From: Chrysomallon squamiferum
Taxonomy: Eukaryota; Mollusca; Gastropoda; Neomphalida; Peltospiridae
Direction: 5' to 3'
DNA length: 64,000 nucleotides
Assembly (NCBI GenBank): GCA_012295275.1
Contig: CM022665.1
Coordinates: forward strand, 30,372,957 to 30,436,956
Made by a program: the position numbers and the translations under genes. Shown one piece after another: positions 33,134-64,000 of this stretch. The stretch's first letter is position 1. Every line of letters starts with the position of its first letter. The notes under the pieces were generated by a model that saw only the letters and a list, made by a program, of their open reading frames with translations, was not told where the DNA came from and searched no databases.

Positions 33134-36100
33134 TATATTGTGGAATTTCCATTAATTAATTTTTTCTTAAGAATACTTCATGTCTCAAGTGTTTTTTGGT
33201 TTATTTTTATTCTTTTCTATTATATTTGTATATAAATATTAGAAACATTTATATATATATATATATATAAATGTTTGTAATTTATACAATGTCTAATTGT
33301 AAAATTTTACATTAAAGTGTTCACTTAAAAAATTAAGTAACTGTCATTGTTTTAAGTCTTTGGTAAAACAAATAACAGGTATATCATATAACCCTTCTAT
33401 TGTGATGTAATTTTGACATTGTATAGAGAATAATGGTAATTATTATTACTTCTAGACCTATTACTTATATTATTATAATTATTATTATTATTATTATTAT
33501 TACTGTTGCCATGACTAAACCAACATAGTCTGAAGGGAACTGTTAACTAAACTTTATTTATTCCTAGATTTACAATAAAATTATAGATTTTTAATTCATT
33601 TATTTGTGACTTTAGTTTAAAAAAACACTGGTATTTGTTACAATATATGTGAATGTATGGATGGATGTGTATGTTTTAATGCTTTTTCATAATACAGCGA
33701 TTTTAACCATTTTGTAAGCAGCAGCAGTTGACAAACACTTGCTTCTTAGTCTCATAGTAATTTAATGACAGTTTTAGTGCACCATTTTCTAACCAACGAC
33801 ATTTGTATTAATTAGCTGTGTTTTAACTGTTCCGGTTTTTTCTGCTCAATAACATTTTCCTATGTGTGTGTTAATTGTTGTAAGTGGGATTCTGGTGTTA
33901 TATTGTATAATACTTTTCAACAAAACATTTTGGTAACGATTTCGAGTAACTGTAGCAGCTTTCATGTACTAGAATGCATTTAGATTGTTCAAATTTTGTA
34001 GCAGTAGTAACACCAGCTGATTAGTTCTTTACTGAAATCATCATTAACTAATGGTCACACTAGTAATTTTGTGCATTGGATTCAAAATAGCCTTTATTTG
34101 ACATCATACATTCAGGTTTTCATTTTGACAGAATTGTCAAAAAGATATAATAAATAATGAGCACAGTATAATCTTTAAATAAGATAATATGTATTCTCGT
34201 TTATTATCTTTCATATTAATAATTATTTAGTTGGATACTACAATGTAGAGTTTTTGTATTATTAATTTTTTAATTCTTTTTTTATTCTCTTGGCTAGTAT
34301 TGTTCTGCAAAGACACTGTAGAGTAAATCAGTGGACACCATTCATAGATATTGGAAATAAACATTTTACTGGAACATAAATGTAAATGTATTATTTGTAA
34401 GCTAGCTGCAGCACATTTATGTTCTTGATACGGTCACTATGATTAAATAAAACACAATCAGTTTGTATCATACCAGTTTAGCCATTTCTTCTTTGTTCTT
34501 TTTAATGTCATCATTCTTGGAATGATCAGGGTATTTTATTATTTCCAATATAAATTCATTTTTTTAAATAAAGGAATTTACAGCACTTATATTTTACATA
34601 TTAGTCTTCTTTTCTTTTCTTTTTTTTTGAAAAGCACCACATAACATGGTAGAAAAGCACACTAGACGTAGAGAGATGAATTAAAAAGTTACATTACTTT
34701 GTCTCGTTTCCAGATGTTTTGTTCTAATATGAGTATATGGCATGTAAGCCTTGTTAGTTATTATTCATTTAATGCACGGATGTTAAAACATGTTTTTTGG
34801 GACTGGAAGATTTCTTGGTGAAGTTGCTACGAATACTGTTTCTTGTATTCAGTGTAATGTGGAAGAAATGTCCCCAGTCTGCCATTTGCCAATTTTATGC
34901 ACTTCGTTCACGCCACATGGTCAAGATGGCATTCTATCGCTACAGCTTCAATATCACATTTGACTATTTACTTATAAATAAAAGGCGATTTTATTGAAAA
35001 TAAAAACTATTTGATACACCATGGATGTTTTCTTGTTTCTTTACTATTAGAATAATAACAAAATTTTAAAAAGAAGAAAAGAAGTTTAAAAATGATTGTT
35101 TTGACAGTTATGAGGCAAGGAATTATAAAATCATTGACAGTATTACACTGCAGATGTGAATTTGTGGGGTTTGTATTTTCAATGTGCCCTTTCCTTGTTT
35201 TGTCAACTTGTGGATTTTTTACATTTTTGTTTCTCTTCATTTTAATTACAGTAAAACACACTGAACTTTAACATTACATCCACTACAATGATGATGTCCA
35301 ACATTTTTATTTGTATCTGCTGCCAAGGATATGTAGGATAAGGTATTTCAAGAAGCTGTTTCAAAAGATCATTTCTCAAAACTGATTATTAAAGTCAGAA
35401 TAAATAATTATAATATCAATTACTTGCTAACATTCATAAATAACTTTATAACTTTTTCCAATTCATGAAAAGTTAACTTTCTTAATTTCATTGATTATAG
35501 ATGAAGTTGTTCTTCAGACTAAAGAGCTACTGCTGCTAAACATAATTGGTTTTTTTTTTCAAACTTTTATTGAATCTTTAAATTAAAATATTTTCTCTTT
35601 TTTCCATTAATGCCCAAAGCAAAATTAGAAAAAAAAAAAAAATAAATAAATAAATAAATAAAAAATAAAATATTAAAATAATAACAATAATAAGATGATA
35701 AATAAATATTACAATATTTGATACAGGAAAACATATGACATAATTATAGTTTCATCAGAAAAAAAAGCCAGTTACTATTTTATAGGTGAATGCATAATTC
35801 ATCTTTTCCTTCTGTCATCTCTCTTAATGGTGAGAACTAGACAAAACACAGACATCAGAATTAACAGTTTTTATGTAAACTTTTAATCATGTTTCAACAA
35901 ATTTCAAAAACTGATAAATATTTCCATGATGACATTCAGATAATTGTTCCGATTATACATGGATCTTAGTAAAAGTAGCACAACAAAAAACATGAAATCT
36001 ACTGAGACAAAAAGATATCTGTACCAGTTTGTAGGAAAAAGAACACAAACTTCTATATAATGAAAAACATTTAAGTTCTGTAATAATCAAAAATTATATA

Positions 36101-36392
36101 TTACCTCTTTTTAAAAGGAACCCATTTAGTACATAGAAAAGTTTTAAAACAAAACATTATTTAAATTTTAAAAAAATGAAATTGAACTTTATAGTCTTTG
36201 GCTCAGTATTTCCATTTGATATGACTTGTTAAAATCTTAATAGTTTAATTACTATAATTTTTAAACAAATCTGTATATATGTTATTATTATTATCTTTTT
36301 AGACCCAAAACCTATTTTAATATATGAAAATAACATTTTAAGAGGTGGGTACAAAATGAAATAGGACACTGGTATTAAACGTATGTTAATGC

Positions 36393-36423
<31 letters not shown>

Positions 36424-39119
36424 ATATACATACATAATTAAGCAAATGTTGCAGAACAGTTTTGATTCTGAATAAATATATTTAAAAAAAAAAAAAAAAA
36501 AAAAAAAAGATTCATCATGAATCAAGTCAATTTAAATCTAACGATTTGTACAAACACTACAAACATTGTTACAACCAGAAAGATACCAAACTATCTTTAT
36601 TAATTTATTAGAGTTACATGCAACGACCATAAAAATATCATTGTGCCCATCATTCAAATGTGAAAATTACATGAAGAAATAATAAGGTAAAACTTACATA
36701 AACATGACCCAAATTCATAAAAGCCTTTCTAGCTTTCTTGTTTATTAGGATGTAGTTTAGTTAGTCCTGTATTAATAAATGAATGTCCAGTAAACTATTT
36801 AGCAACTTGTTTGTGAATAAAAGGTACCTGTCAACTTTAATTGCAACTTAATGTTTGTTGATTGCCTTAGGATTGTTAAGAAATTATATATTATTTATAA
36901 GTTTCTAAAATGAATTTATTCATTTATTTCCAGTTTAATATTTGATGATTCTCAGCATGATTGTATTATGTCTGTCTCTTGTATCATTTCATTCATTTCT
37001 AATATGGTTGAGAAATATTTTGTATTTATTTGACAACTGATTACTGTCCTATTTCTCTCTATTCTCTCTTCTTTTTTTTATAAAAAAAAAGAAAAGAAAA
37101 AAGAAACAGAAAAGAAAAACAAAAAATAAATTAGAGTTGTTAGCAGACAAGTGGTGTTAGTAAGTTTTTATGAATTTGGGATAGGATTTCTTCTGTTAGA
37201 AAAAACTAACAATTTCAAAGTATATTATTACTTGAACAAAATAAATAAAATCCAAATCATATTAGCTTTTACATTCTAGTATTTAAAGTGAAACAAAGCT
37301 GTACAAAAAAAAATAATAGTAACATGCCAGAATCGTAAAGTTTGAGAACAGAAGAGGTTAAATCACTGAAAAAAGTAAGTAGATTGAAAAAGTACTCAAG
37401 AAAAAAAAAATCCATATTTACATATATTTTGAAGAATATTAAAAATAATTATTTCTAAGTAGCACCTGAATAACATTTGATAATTCTGATTGCTTTTGTT
37501 TTTGTTTTTCTCATTTAAAAAAAAAGAAGAAAAAAGTCTGAAATAACGAAAATAATAGCTTAGTTATTTTCAAAGAATATTATAAATATGAATATAGAAA
37601 ATTTGTAGTAATATATGATGCTGAGAAAATGCTCGAGACAAAACTTTAAACTTTTATGTTAAAAAATCTCCAAAACAATCATTTTAAAATTCATTTTTCA
37701 TTTCCCTAGATTAGCATTAAGTTTCATTTACTGAGCAAAATTACAGATATTCTTGATTCTCAATAAATATGTTTACCAATAAAATTTCAATTTATAAAAC
37801 TAATATATATATATATGTGTGTGTGTGTGTGTATATATACACACATACATATATATATTCATTCTAAAGGACATCAACAAAAAAGCCACAACACTTACAT
37901 ACAGAAACAACTGACACAACATGAAGTTATAAATTAATTACAACAACATTATTGATCTAAAACATAATGGATAAATGTTATAGATTGTAACTGCTGTTGT
38001 TTTGAAATGTTCAGCTTTCCAGATTGGATTTCGAATATAACAGGCTGTTAGGTTTGTGCCTTTAAATATAACATTTACAATAATATTATTATTAATAATA
38101 AATTTGTTCAAAATCAGTTAACACTGTAACAGTTTATATTTACTGTTCTCAGAACATAAAAATATAAAATAATTATTATTAAGGAAAAAGACAAGAAGTA
38201 CATAAATAAGTGCACACATATGCCATTAAGATAAAATGTAAATAAATTAAATAATAAAAAGGACAAACAAAATGACATAAAAACTGAGAAGCAGTTACAC
38301 AATGTTTGCTAGAGAGTATAATATATTATGTAAAGAATTTAAATATTTATCTAAAGAAAATAAAAGATTACAACCGTTGTAAAGTATTCACAGTTATAAA
38401 GCATAATTCTGATATGGTATTGTTAATGTTGTTAAATAACAAGAAAAGAACAAAAATAGTTTATGCTCATTTATAAGTAAAATCTGAAAAAATGCTTTCT
38501 ACAATAAGCTGCATTCACTTTAAAATACACTACAATGAAAATGTTTAAAATAATTTATATTTTTACTGCTATTTACTGAGAGTCTGGAATCTTCATATAA
38601 CTAAAGATTTCAAAATATATATTGTTTTTATACAACACATGTATACATACAATAATTAATTATTTATTAGCTTAGATGACTCTAGTACTATTCTGTTTAC
38701 TGCATTAATAAACTAATGGGTGTCAAACATCTTTGGAATCATATGAACAATGTATTTATTCAGTTGGTAAAAACTAAAATATTTATATTACACACAAAAT
38801 TTCAATCAAAGTTTATACAGTTAAAAGAAAACAGAAAAAGAATAAGGTTTCATGTAAAAAAAACAATTATTGGTTTTTCAAAGCAGTCTACCTTAAAGAA
38901 ATATTAATTTCTTTCAAAGTATCTAGATAAATGCAAATAATTTTATGTAAAACCCATTTCTTTTTATTTCAAAAAAAAAAAAAATAATAATAATAATAAT
39001 AATAATAATATTCTAAATAAGAAACACATAAATCAGTATATAAAAGAAGACTGTAAGCCATTGGGGTTCAAAATATTTACAGTAATGTTTTTGGTATAAT
39101 TTCAAATATTATGCAAAGG

Positions 39120-39350
39120 ATAAAACCTTAGTAAAATTTTATATAATTTGGCATAAATGTTTAGTAAAATGTAATATAATTTTTACAAAAACCTTAGCAA
39201 AATGTAATATAATTTTTACAAAAACCTTAACAAAATTTAATATAATCTAGCATAAACCCTTAGTACAATTGAATGTCAATTAACATAAGGGTTTAGCAAA
39301 ATTTAAAATAACACCACAACACCCTAGTAAAATTTTATATAATTTGTCAA
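39120..39350. repeat. Degenerate ~37-bp tandem repeat
   Basis: About six units built on AAAACCTTAGTAAAATTTAA followed by TATAATTTGGCATAAA-like sequence; two neighbouring units near 39160-39230 are nearly identical. Confidence 0.75.
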
Positions 39351-42300
39351 AAAACTTCAGTGACTTTTACTGTCAGATGATAGTTGCTATAATTGTTTGG
39401 ATTCTACATAATATAAAATGTTTTGCATCTTTCTCAAGAAGTTACTGTTTTACAAATGCAGCAATGGTTAATGAAAATACATGTTCAAACAGTCAGTGAA
39501 GTTTACTGTCTTTACCTTGACAAACTGGTATAACCTGAATGTGTGGAAACAAATATTATCTGTACATTAAAACTGTTGATGTTTGTAGTGAATTAAGTTA
39601 TCTTCTAAATAGCTTATATTAGCTATATATTATTTTACCTTAAATGTGATTAAAAATAATAATAATAATAAATATTGTTATCAAACAACATTTAATAACT
39701 ACATGTAACATTGCACTGTAAAATAACATTAAAAAACTGACCACAGATGAGAAAAAAATGTAGGTGGACAACTAAACAACAGTTAATGAATTTCCTGTAA
39801 ATGTAAATGTGCAAGTAAGTTTATATTTTTTTTTCTCTCCGCAATCTTTATACCTCTGGAAAAGTTAACACAGAAATGTAAAAATAACTAGCTTTTATCA
39901 TTATTAATAATGAATGTTCAAAATATAATTTTCTATAATGTTTATGAAAATTAGCACCTCTAGAAGTAAACTGCTGCTGAATGTGATGTGTAATGTAACA
40001 TTTTGATTAATTACATAACTGTACTTTCAAGTATTAGACTCAGACTACAAACTATTGAAACTGTTATTTCAATAATGTATTTTTATTTTTTATAATCATT
40101 TAAATATAAATGGGTAGTGAAGATATTCATCACCATCAGAATTCTGAACAGTACCAACAGATGACATTAGACTGAAATATCTGTACAGTTCATACAAACT
40201 AAAGTATGTGTGTACAAACACTGATAAAAATAATATATGCATACATTTTAACTCCTATATTAGTTACAATCAGCAATAATTATTAAATAACCAATTTAAA
40301 ATAATATTAATGTTTTTAAAATTCTTTTACTTTGTATTAATGTAAGATATAGTTTATTTATTAGGCACACAGACATGCACACAAAAATATATATGATAAA
40401 AAAGAATCCACAACACTGAAATGTAAAGCTATTAATATATTAATCTCAAACAAACACAACAAACATACCTTTACAGCCAAATCTTTAGTAAACAAAAATA
40501 AAACAAACAAAAACAAAAGTAAAAACCAAAAATTATGCATAGACAAATGTTAAAGTGATTAACAAAAGAATAAACCAACGTACAAAGAAACCTGAGAAAA
40601 CATAATACAGGTAACTATGAGGTTTTAAACAGTATCTTATGATCATACACAGCAAATAAATATTTCTTCATCTTCTGGGCATATTCAAAAAATATTTAGA
40701 AGGGAATTAACTGGAGTTGTTGATTAAAATATCTGGTCTCAAAGAATAATAAAACTAATAGTATTTAAACTGATTAACATTTTATGTTTTCTGATTCATT
40801 ACAAATGTTATATTAATGTTAGTGTGGAGTGTTATGGTTGCAATCTTTTATTGAATAAAATATTTTATTTTTATTTTTATTTATTTATTTATTTTTAATT
40901 TTTAATTGTTAATTTGTTTGAGTATTTAAAATGCCTGCTCAAAGTGATATATTTGTATCAAAAATAAAAATTTCAAATTTACGTATTCAGTAACAAAACA
41001 AAACAAAAAACAAAAAAATAAAATATTAATACTACCACTGAAGAGAGATAAATTCAGTTACCAAAAATCCAACAGATCTGTTATACTTGTTTAAAAATAT
41101 TTTGTAATTATTACACGGTAAAGAAAAATCAAACATTATGCAAAGGATAATTATGAGAATGAATTTTTAAAAGAGAAATGCAAATAGGGTCAGTATTATA
41201 CGATAATTGATTTCTTTGTATTTAAATATAAAATAAACCTGTGCAGCTGGTTTACTATGAACGATATGATAATGAATTATTTGAGTGCATTCTGCAAAAC
41301 AGTTTGACAAATATATCCAGCATATCCTTGACTGATTTCTCCAAAGTAAAGGTAAACAGAAGTCAGAAATAAAGGAAAACAAAATATAACTGAGATCTAA
41401 AAAAAAAAAACCAAGAAAACAACAACAAAAAAAAAAGTTGTCAAAATAATCACTTGAAAAGTTATAATTCACTGAATTTACAGAAGTCTACCATTTCTGA
41501 TTTGTTACAGTTGGTTTTGAATGTGATTTTGGGTATCACATGTCAAGAACATTCAGACTGGTTACAATAATTCCCCAATTCCTTAAGATTCCAGACTTTG
41601 TATCCCAACTTCTGTATATTAAATATATTTACAATTATTATCTATTTGAAGAAAAAACACATCAATACTTAAATGCTAAAATTTAAAGATGAAAGGTGCA
41701 AGAATACACTGAGATAAGCAGAGTTGGAAAAAAAACCCCAACATTATCTGCACTTGTTAAAGACAAATTAAAAAATTACAGAAAGACAACAAATGACAGA
41801 TTGATCGATGGCAGGGAAAACAAAAACAATCATGAGAGAAAGTCACCTGAAGAAGCTGACTTGTGACAAATTACCAAACTGTCAAATACATCTGAAAGAC
41901 TGGGAGAATACTCAAATAATTCTGATGATTTATTTATTAGTTTGATTGAATCGTATGTAGCTTGTGATGTTGAGAAGAGACCTTTACTCCCCATTTTACA
42001 TATTAAATTTATTCAAAGACCACAATATATTTTCCCAAATATCAAAATTAATTTCTTCACTACTGTTGATTAAATTTAATATAAGAGATTATTATGAACT
42101 GAAAGATGGAAATATAGCAGATATTACAATAGTATAAACCTTATGAACAAAACATCACTTGTTAGTAAAGATGATGACAATAATAATAATATAATAAAGC
42201 AAAACATAACAGAAATAATAAATTTAAAAAGCACTGTATAGGTTAATATATGATATGGCCACAAAAATGTATAGAGAGATCCATTAAAACAGATCAGACA

Positions 42301-42502
42301 AATTACAATAAAATATTATTACTCACATTAGCTGTATTGAAAAAAATTCTTAGGAGAGTGTTTTCTAGCAAAATCTTTATATTTTATCAGAAAATTAAAA
42401 TGTAATTGTGTCTGACCCTAAAGGGGAAAATAACATTAAGACAAGTGAAATTATTAACAACTGATTAATAATCATAATCATAATCATAATCAATCAACCA
42501 AT

Positions 42503-42610
<108 letters not shown>

Positions 42611-44576
42611 GATGCAGCGATATTACATCTGTAATAGAAGTATTGTGAAGGACATATTTAATAGTAATAAATACATTTGTGACCTATTTAAACAAATTTA
42701 CATTCTGCTCAGAAAGAAATTCAGATTCACAATAAATAAATAAATAAATATTAAATTATATTATTACTGTAAAAAATTCTTTAAGTTCTAATATTTGTGA
42801 ATTAAATTCATATTCAACATGTGAACAGGGTAATACGAATAACTTACTTTAATGTTACTTCTTTATATATATATAAGAATCTAATGTACACTTTCTAATG
42901 TTATTCTATTTTAATTTACATTTCATTAGAAGTCCAATATAAATATTTGTTATTAAAAATGTCCTAATATTTATCTCTTATGTCTAACAACCAAATTATT
43001 TTGGTGCTGTCATTAGTTTCATATAAAACTATTTGAAATAATGCCCAGAAAAGGGAATTTTTAAGGCATTTAATTTTTGTAAATAAATAGGTAAGTATTT
43101 CGTATACTCTGTACTTATTAATAAAACATTTTTTGTTTGAACATTGCATCTCTGATATTATAACTTTCCAAAAATTAATATTGAACTGCTAATAATGAAA
43201 GGGTTTGTGTCATAAATTAAAAATATGCAGTTAATAAATAATACAAGTGCATTTCATAAATATATTAAATACTTCTTAATATATCAGTGTAATTCAAGTA
43301 AATTATTTTTAAATACTTAAAAAGCAAACAAACAGGAAAAAAGTCACAACTAATGCCATCACAAAATTTAGGTTAAATAATAAAAACACAACAAAGTCCC
43401 GTAACTACACAACAATTTTCCAACACAACAGGTTGATTCACAGTAACACATTCGTTGATATATTTAACATTACATCTTTATAAATGTTGGGAGTCTTTAA
43501 TTTCACTTATTTAATGTTCTGTAACAATAATATTAAATAGACTCTGTATATTTATATATTTTATGTTACATATTAAATATTATCTGCCAGATATGAACTA
43601 GCAGAAAAACATTTAACGAAAAATTATTATTTACTTATAGCTTTATTGTCAACTGATAAACAGAAATACCATTAAAATATTAAAAAACAGTTCTGATAGT
43701 TAATAAGACAAATCGTAATAAATCAGAAAATAAAATATAATTCTTGTTCAGTATCTGGTTTATGGTGTTTTCATGGAAGGTTTTTTTTAATATTGTTTTT
43801 TTCAAATCAATATCTTTTATGATGTATGCATTAAAACAGCATAACACAATAGGAATGAAAACAATGCAAATACCACAAAAGGGACATATTTCACCATTAT
43901 TGCATTTAGTTGTCATAAACAAATCTCCATAGCAGAGAGGTTGACAACAATATTTAAGGTTTTTTTAAAAAGAAAATTACTGAGTCATTGTTTGACATGA
44001 AACAATGGTTCTGATATTAAAGTTTACAATTTAATTTAAAATTTAATTTAAAATACACATTACAATGACATGAATACATTTAAAGAATAAATTAACTAGG
44101 TCTAATTAACATTTGAATGAGCTAAAAAACTAAAATTTCATTAAACAATGAATGACCCATAAATTGGTTAAGACTATCTTTCTAACAGATAGTTCAAAAT
44201 ATGAATAGCAACTTTATGCATAAAGTTTTAAACATTAATTGCAACGATATGAAATTAATTTGCTAGCACAATTGTAATGTAAAATGAGAAGATTTTCTAA
44301 CACAATATAAGCACTAATAATAAAAATAATCACACCAGATTATCTACAGCTAATCTCAAAACTGTTACATATGGACAGTATAATATGACCTAATGTTATA
44401 AACAGACATTAATAAATGAAGACATGTTCATTCAGAGAGCCCTGTGCTGTAACAGAATGAACTGGAGCAATGTCTCTTCAACAATATATACAATGTAAGT
44501 TCTGTTTTGATGAGTCATGTATTGAATACATCAGGAAACTACAAATGTACACCAGCAGTGCTCTCCAAATAAACTC

Positions 44577-61389
<16,813 letters not shown>

Positions 61390-64000
61390 CTGAGGAAGAC
61401 ATAAACCAAATATACACACACTGCCTGCCACCATTTGACAGGATTGTACACTTCTTATCTGTACATTCATTTATTATACATAATATATACCTGTTAAAGT
61501 GTTTAATTATTTTTCATACATTACATTTATATTAAATTCGTTGTACACATTTTAAGCTCATCATACAATATTTCACACTCAACATTCACTCATACAGTGA
61601 GCATCATAATGTTATACATCCATCAAAAAATTACCACTTTTTACTCATCAAAGAATATCATACATTCATCATGCAGTGTATTTTCAGTTGTCATACAGCA
61701 AGTACATTACAATCATACGGTGTTTTACACACTGAATTTTATACTTATCATACTTTCATAATATAAAACTTTTACAGTCATCAAAAACATATTAACACTC
61801 AACATTCAGTATAATTAACTCTCACACAGCAAGTATATTACACTCATACAATATTTTACATTCATCATACAGTAGTTTATGTGCATCATACAGCGAGTGT
61901 AAAACACTAATTATACAGTGAGTATTTATATACTTACTCATCAAACAATGAGTTTGTAATATTGATCACAAAGCATGTTTTCACTTAATATACAGTATTT
62001 ATATACTTACTTGTCAAACAGTGGATATATCACATTCATCAGACAGTGAGTATTTTATATGCTTATCCATCATCCTGTGGATACATCACACTCATCATAC
62101 AATAAGTATTTATTTACTTGCTCATCATACAGTGAGTTTGTTATATTGATAACACAGCATGTTTTCACTCAACAGTAAGTATTTATATACTTACTCATCA
62201 TATATCACATTCATCATACAGTGAGTATTTATGTACTTGCTCATCACACAGTGGATATATTACTTTCATCACAGCGCATTTACATACTCAACATACAATA
62301 AGTATATTACATTCAACATACATTTATATACTCATCACACAGTAGGTGTATTACACTTATCATACAATGAGTATTATATGCACATTATTCAGTGAGAATT
62401 GTACAATATATCATAGAGTAATTTCAAATTACTATCCAAAGTTATATCAATGTCAAATGATTATCCAATTCTTTCATTTATTAACAATTTTAATAATTCA
62501 TATCAGTTATTGTTCATTTCATTTTTTTCCCCACATATATAAATATTTAATTTGAACACATTTACATTTTAAATCTATATTTTGCAATAATAATTATTTT
62601 TTGTTTAGTTATTATTTCAGGGCACAAAAATCAGTGGAACATTAAAACATTATGTCAAACACATTTTAAAGAACTAAACACAGTGATATTTTAGTGTTCT
62701 TGTGAACGTGGAAACATGCTTGTCCATTGACTGAAAACAACACAGAGGACATTACACTAATGCACATGGGATACTATAAATATTACACTAGTGCCCAAAC
62801 AGTCATTAAAATTCCCAATATACAACATACATAATTATTTATTTTAAACTGGTATTAAGTAAACCTCATAAGATATCTCATCTTAAATCATAACTGCCCA
62901 TTAAAAAAAAGTCTTCTTGAACTTACATTCATCTTAATAAATAAAACAGTTTCAGGTATATTTCTTAGGAACTTTTTCCATTAATTTTTTTTCTTCAAGA
63001 TTAAATCAGTCATTATACAAGTTCACTGATGGAGATTTACTTGTTGAAAAACAAGGATGCATGTATTATCTATTTACTTATCAGAATTAATATTACCACA
63101 TAAATATTACATTTTAAAACAGACAAGTGCACTAGCAATGAAGGTTTTTTTTTAATGTCTTTCTTTTTATTTTTTATTTTTTTTACATTTTTCGTATGTT
63201 ATAAGATTCACTAATTACTGCAGAATATTAAATTTTTGATTCTTTTCCAGATACTAAACCCTCTGTAGTAAACATACAATTATATACAAAATCCATTTAT
63301 ATTTAAATAGTAACTGTTTTTATCAAAAGAGAAAGCTGTAAAATACATTAGCAATATACATAAAGACATTTTAAACACATAACATAATCATTACAAAAAA
63401 ATGTTTTAGCTTTGTACTATGTTTACTGACCCTAGAGTAAAAAAACTCACTATTTGACAACAAAGATTTAATTTTGCTGAATGTCCAACACAGAAATAAA
63501 GATAACTTGTAAATCTATTTTTAACCAGTTTAATTATCTCTGTGTTAACTATATCCCTTATTTAAGCCTTCTGAGAATTCACAGAAAATTTGGTTTGGGA
63601 ATAGGGAAACAAAATATTGTTTAGCAAAACTAATTGCAACACATTGATGTGAATTAAAGGAGTAGAGTGATAATTTTGTTTTAACAAATACTCAAGTTTC
63701 ATTTAATCCTTCCTACAGTAATAGCTTTATCTTCATTACTCAGTTTGTAAATAATATAGCCAACTTTTTACTTTTAAGAAAGCAGAAATGGAACCATATG
63801 ACATTCATGTGAAACAGAATAAGGAAAAGATATTATGACATATTTCTTTATTTTATAACTTTTTTAATTAAATTATTTTATATTGTAACTGTTATTTTTT
63901 ATTATTATTTTGTATTATAAATACTTTTCATTTAATATTTCATTATTAAAATAGCTTTTATATAAATTAATTTTATGTGTATGACTTTTAATTATTTCAA
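61390..64000. other. Right flank: upstream intron of the PLC beta gene
   Basis: No exon is supportable on either strand; the preceding PLC exons lie further right. Most of 61480-62430 is a degenerate tandem repeat; the rest is plain AT-rich DNA. Confidence 0.65.
61480..62430. repeat. ~1-kb degenerate satellite with core CATCATACAGTGAGTATTTA
   Basis: More than 25 copies of the phrase ACTCATCATACAGTGAGTAT or variants (CATCACACAGTGGATATATTAC, ACTTACTCATCA) tile the interval at roughly 30-40 bp spacing. It lies within the PLC beta gene, upstream of the X-Y linker exon. Confidence 0.85.

Noticed and set aside
34797-34997. 66-residue plus-strand frame in the intergenic zone
   Set aside because: No recognisable domain, no splice partners; one of many chance frames in 15 kb of AT-rich DNA.
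43680-43932. Overlapping 80- and 62-residue frames on opposite strands
   Set aside because: No family features and typical chance composition; no supporting exon context.
61480-62430. Possible CRISPR-like array
   Set aside because: Units are degenerate, spacers are not unique fixed-length sequences, and the genome is eukaryotic; it is a drifting satellite.
63225-63280. Polypyrimidine-AG (TTCTTTTCCAG) on the plus strand suggesting an exon
   Set aside because: The following sequence hits stops quickly and lies on the strand opposite to the PLC gene; no partner donor.

Overview
This window is animal genomic DNA: very AT-rich, full of microsatellites, with protein-coding information split into short exons. 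No bacterial, viral or phage gene organisation is seen. Protein features (an invertebrate para-type sodium channel and a norpA/PLCB4-type phospholipase C) and the low-complexity texture (homopolymers, ACT/AGT triplets, long GA, CA and TATC arrays) suggest a lophotrochozoan, most likely a mollusc and perhaps a cephalopod. The species assignment is inference.

Plus strand, 5.8-29.1 kb: one voltage-gated sodium channel alpha subunit (Nav1/para type). I rebuilt 26 coding exons whose phases join without a break into an open frame of 5,811 nt (1,936 residues). All four domains, four S4 sensors, a D-E-K-A selectivity filter, the III-IV linker and a C-terminal IQ motif are present. Intron 2 is an AT-AC, U12-type intron with near-perfect donor and branch site. 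The inactivation motif reads MLM. Bases 1-5,820 are upstream non-coding DNA with tandem repeats and a CpG-richer stretch that may be a promoter or first exon.

29.1-44.6 kb: about 15 kb between the two convergent genes. I see no coding exon, only AT-rich sequence, degenerate tandem repeats, microsatellites and one mariner-like MITE. A related MITE sits in the sodium channel intron 18.

Minus strand, 61.4-44.6 kb: the 3' part of a phospholipase C beta gene closest to PLCB4/norpA. Seventeen exon positions (18 exons) encode the X-Y linker, Y catalytic domain, C2 domain and coiled-coil C-terminal domain, ending in a PDZ-type tail (ETVV). PH, EF-hand and X-domain exons must lie beyond the right edge. 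The most striking finding is here: two homologous 85-nt exons (4a and 4b) encode alternative versions of the same Y-domain segment, both end in U12-type donors (GTATCCTTT) and both begin after U2-type acceptors. Splicing 4a to 4b would therefore need incompatible spliceosomes, which would make them mutually exclusive.

The two genes belong to excitable-cell biology: the channel carries action potentials, and the norpA-class PLC acts downstream of Gq-coupled receptors, including opsins in invertebrate microvillar photoreceptors. Nothing in the sequence shows that they are co-regulated.
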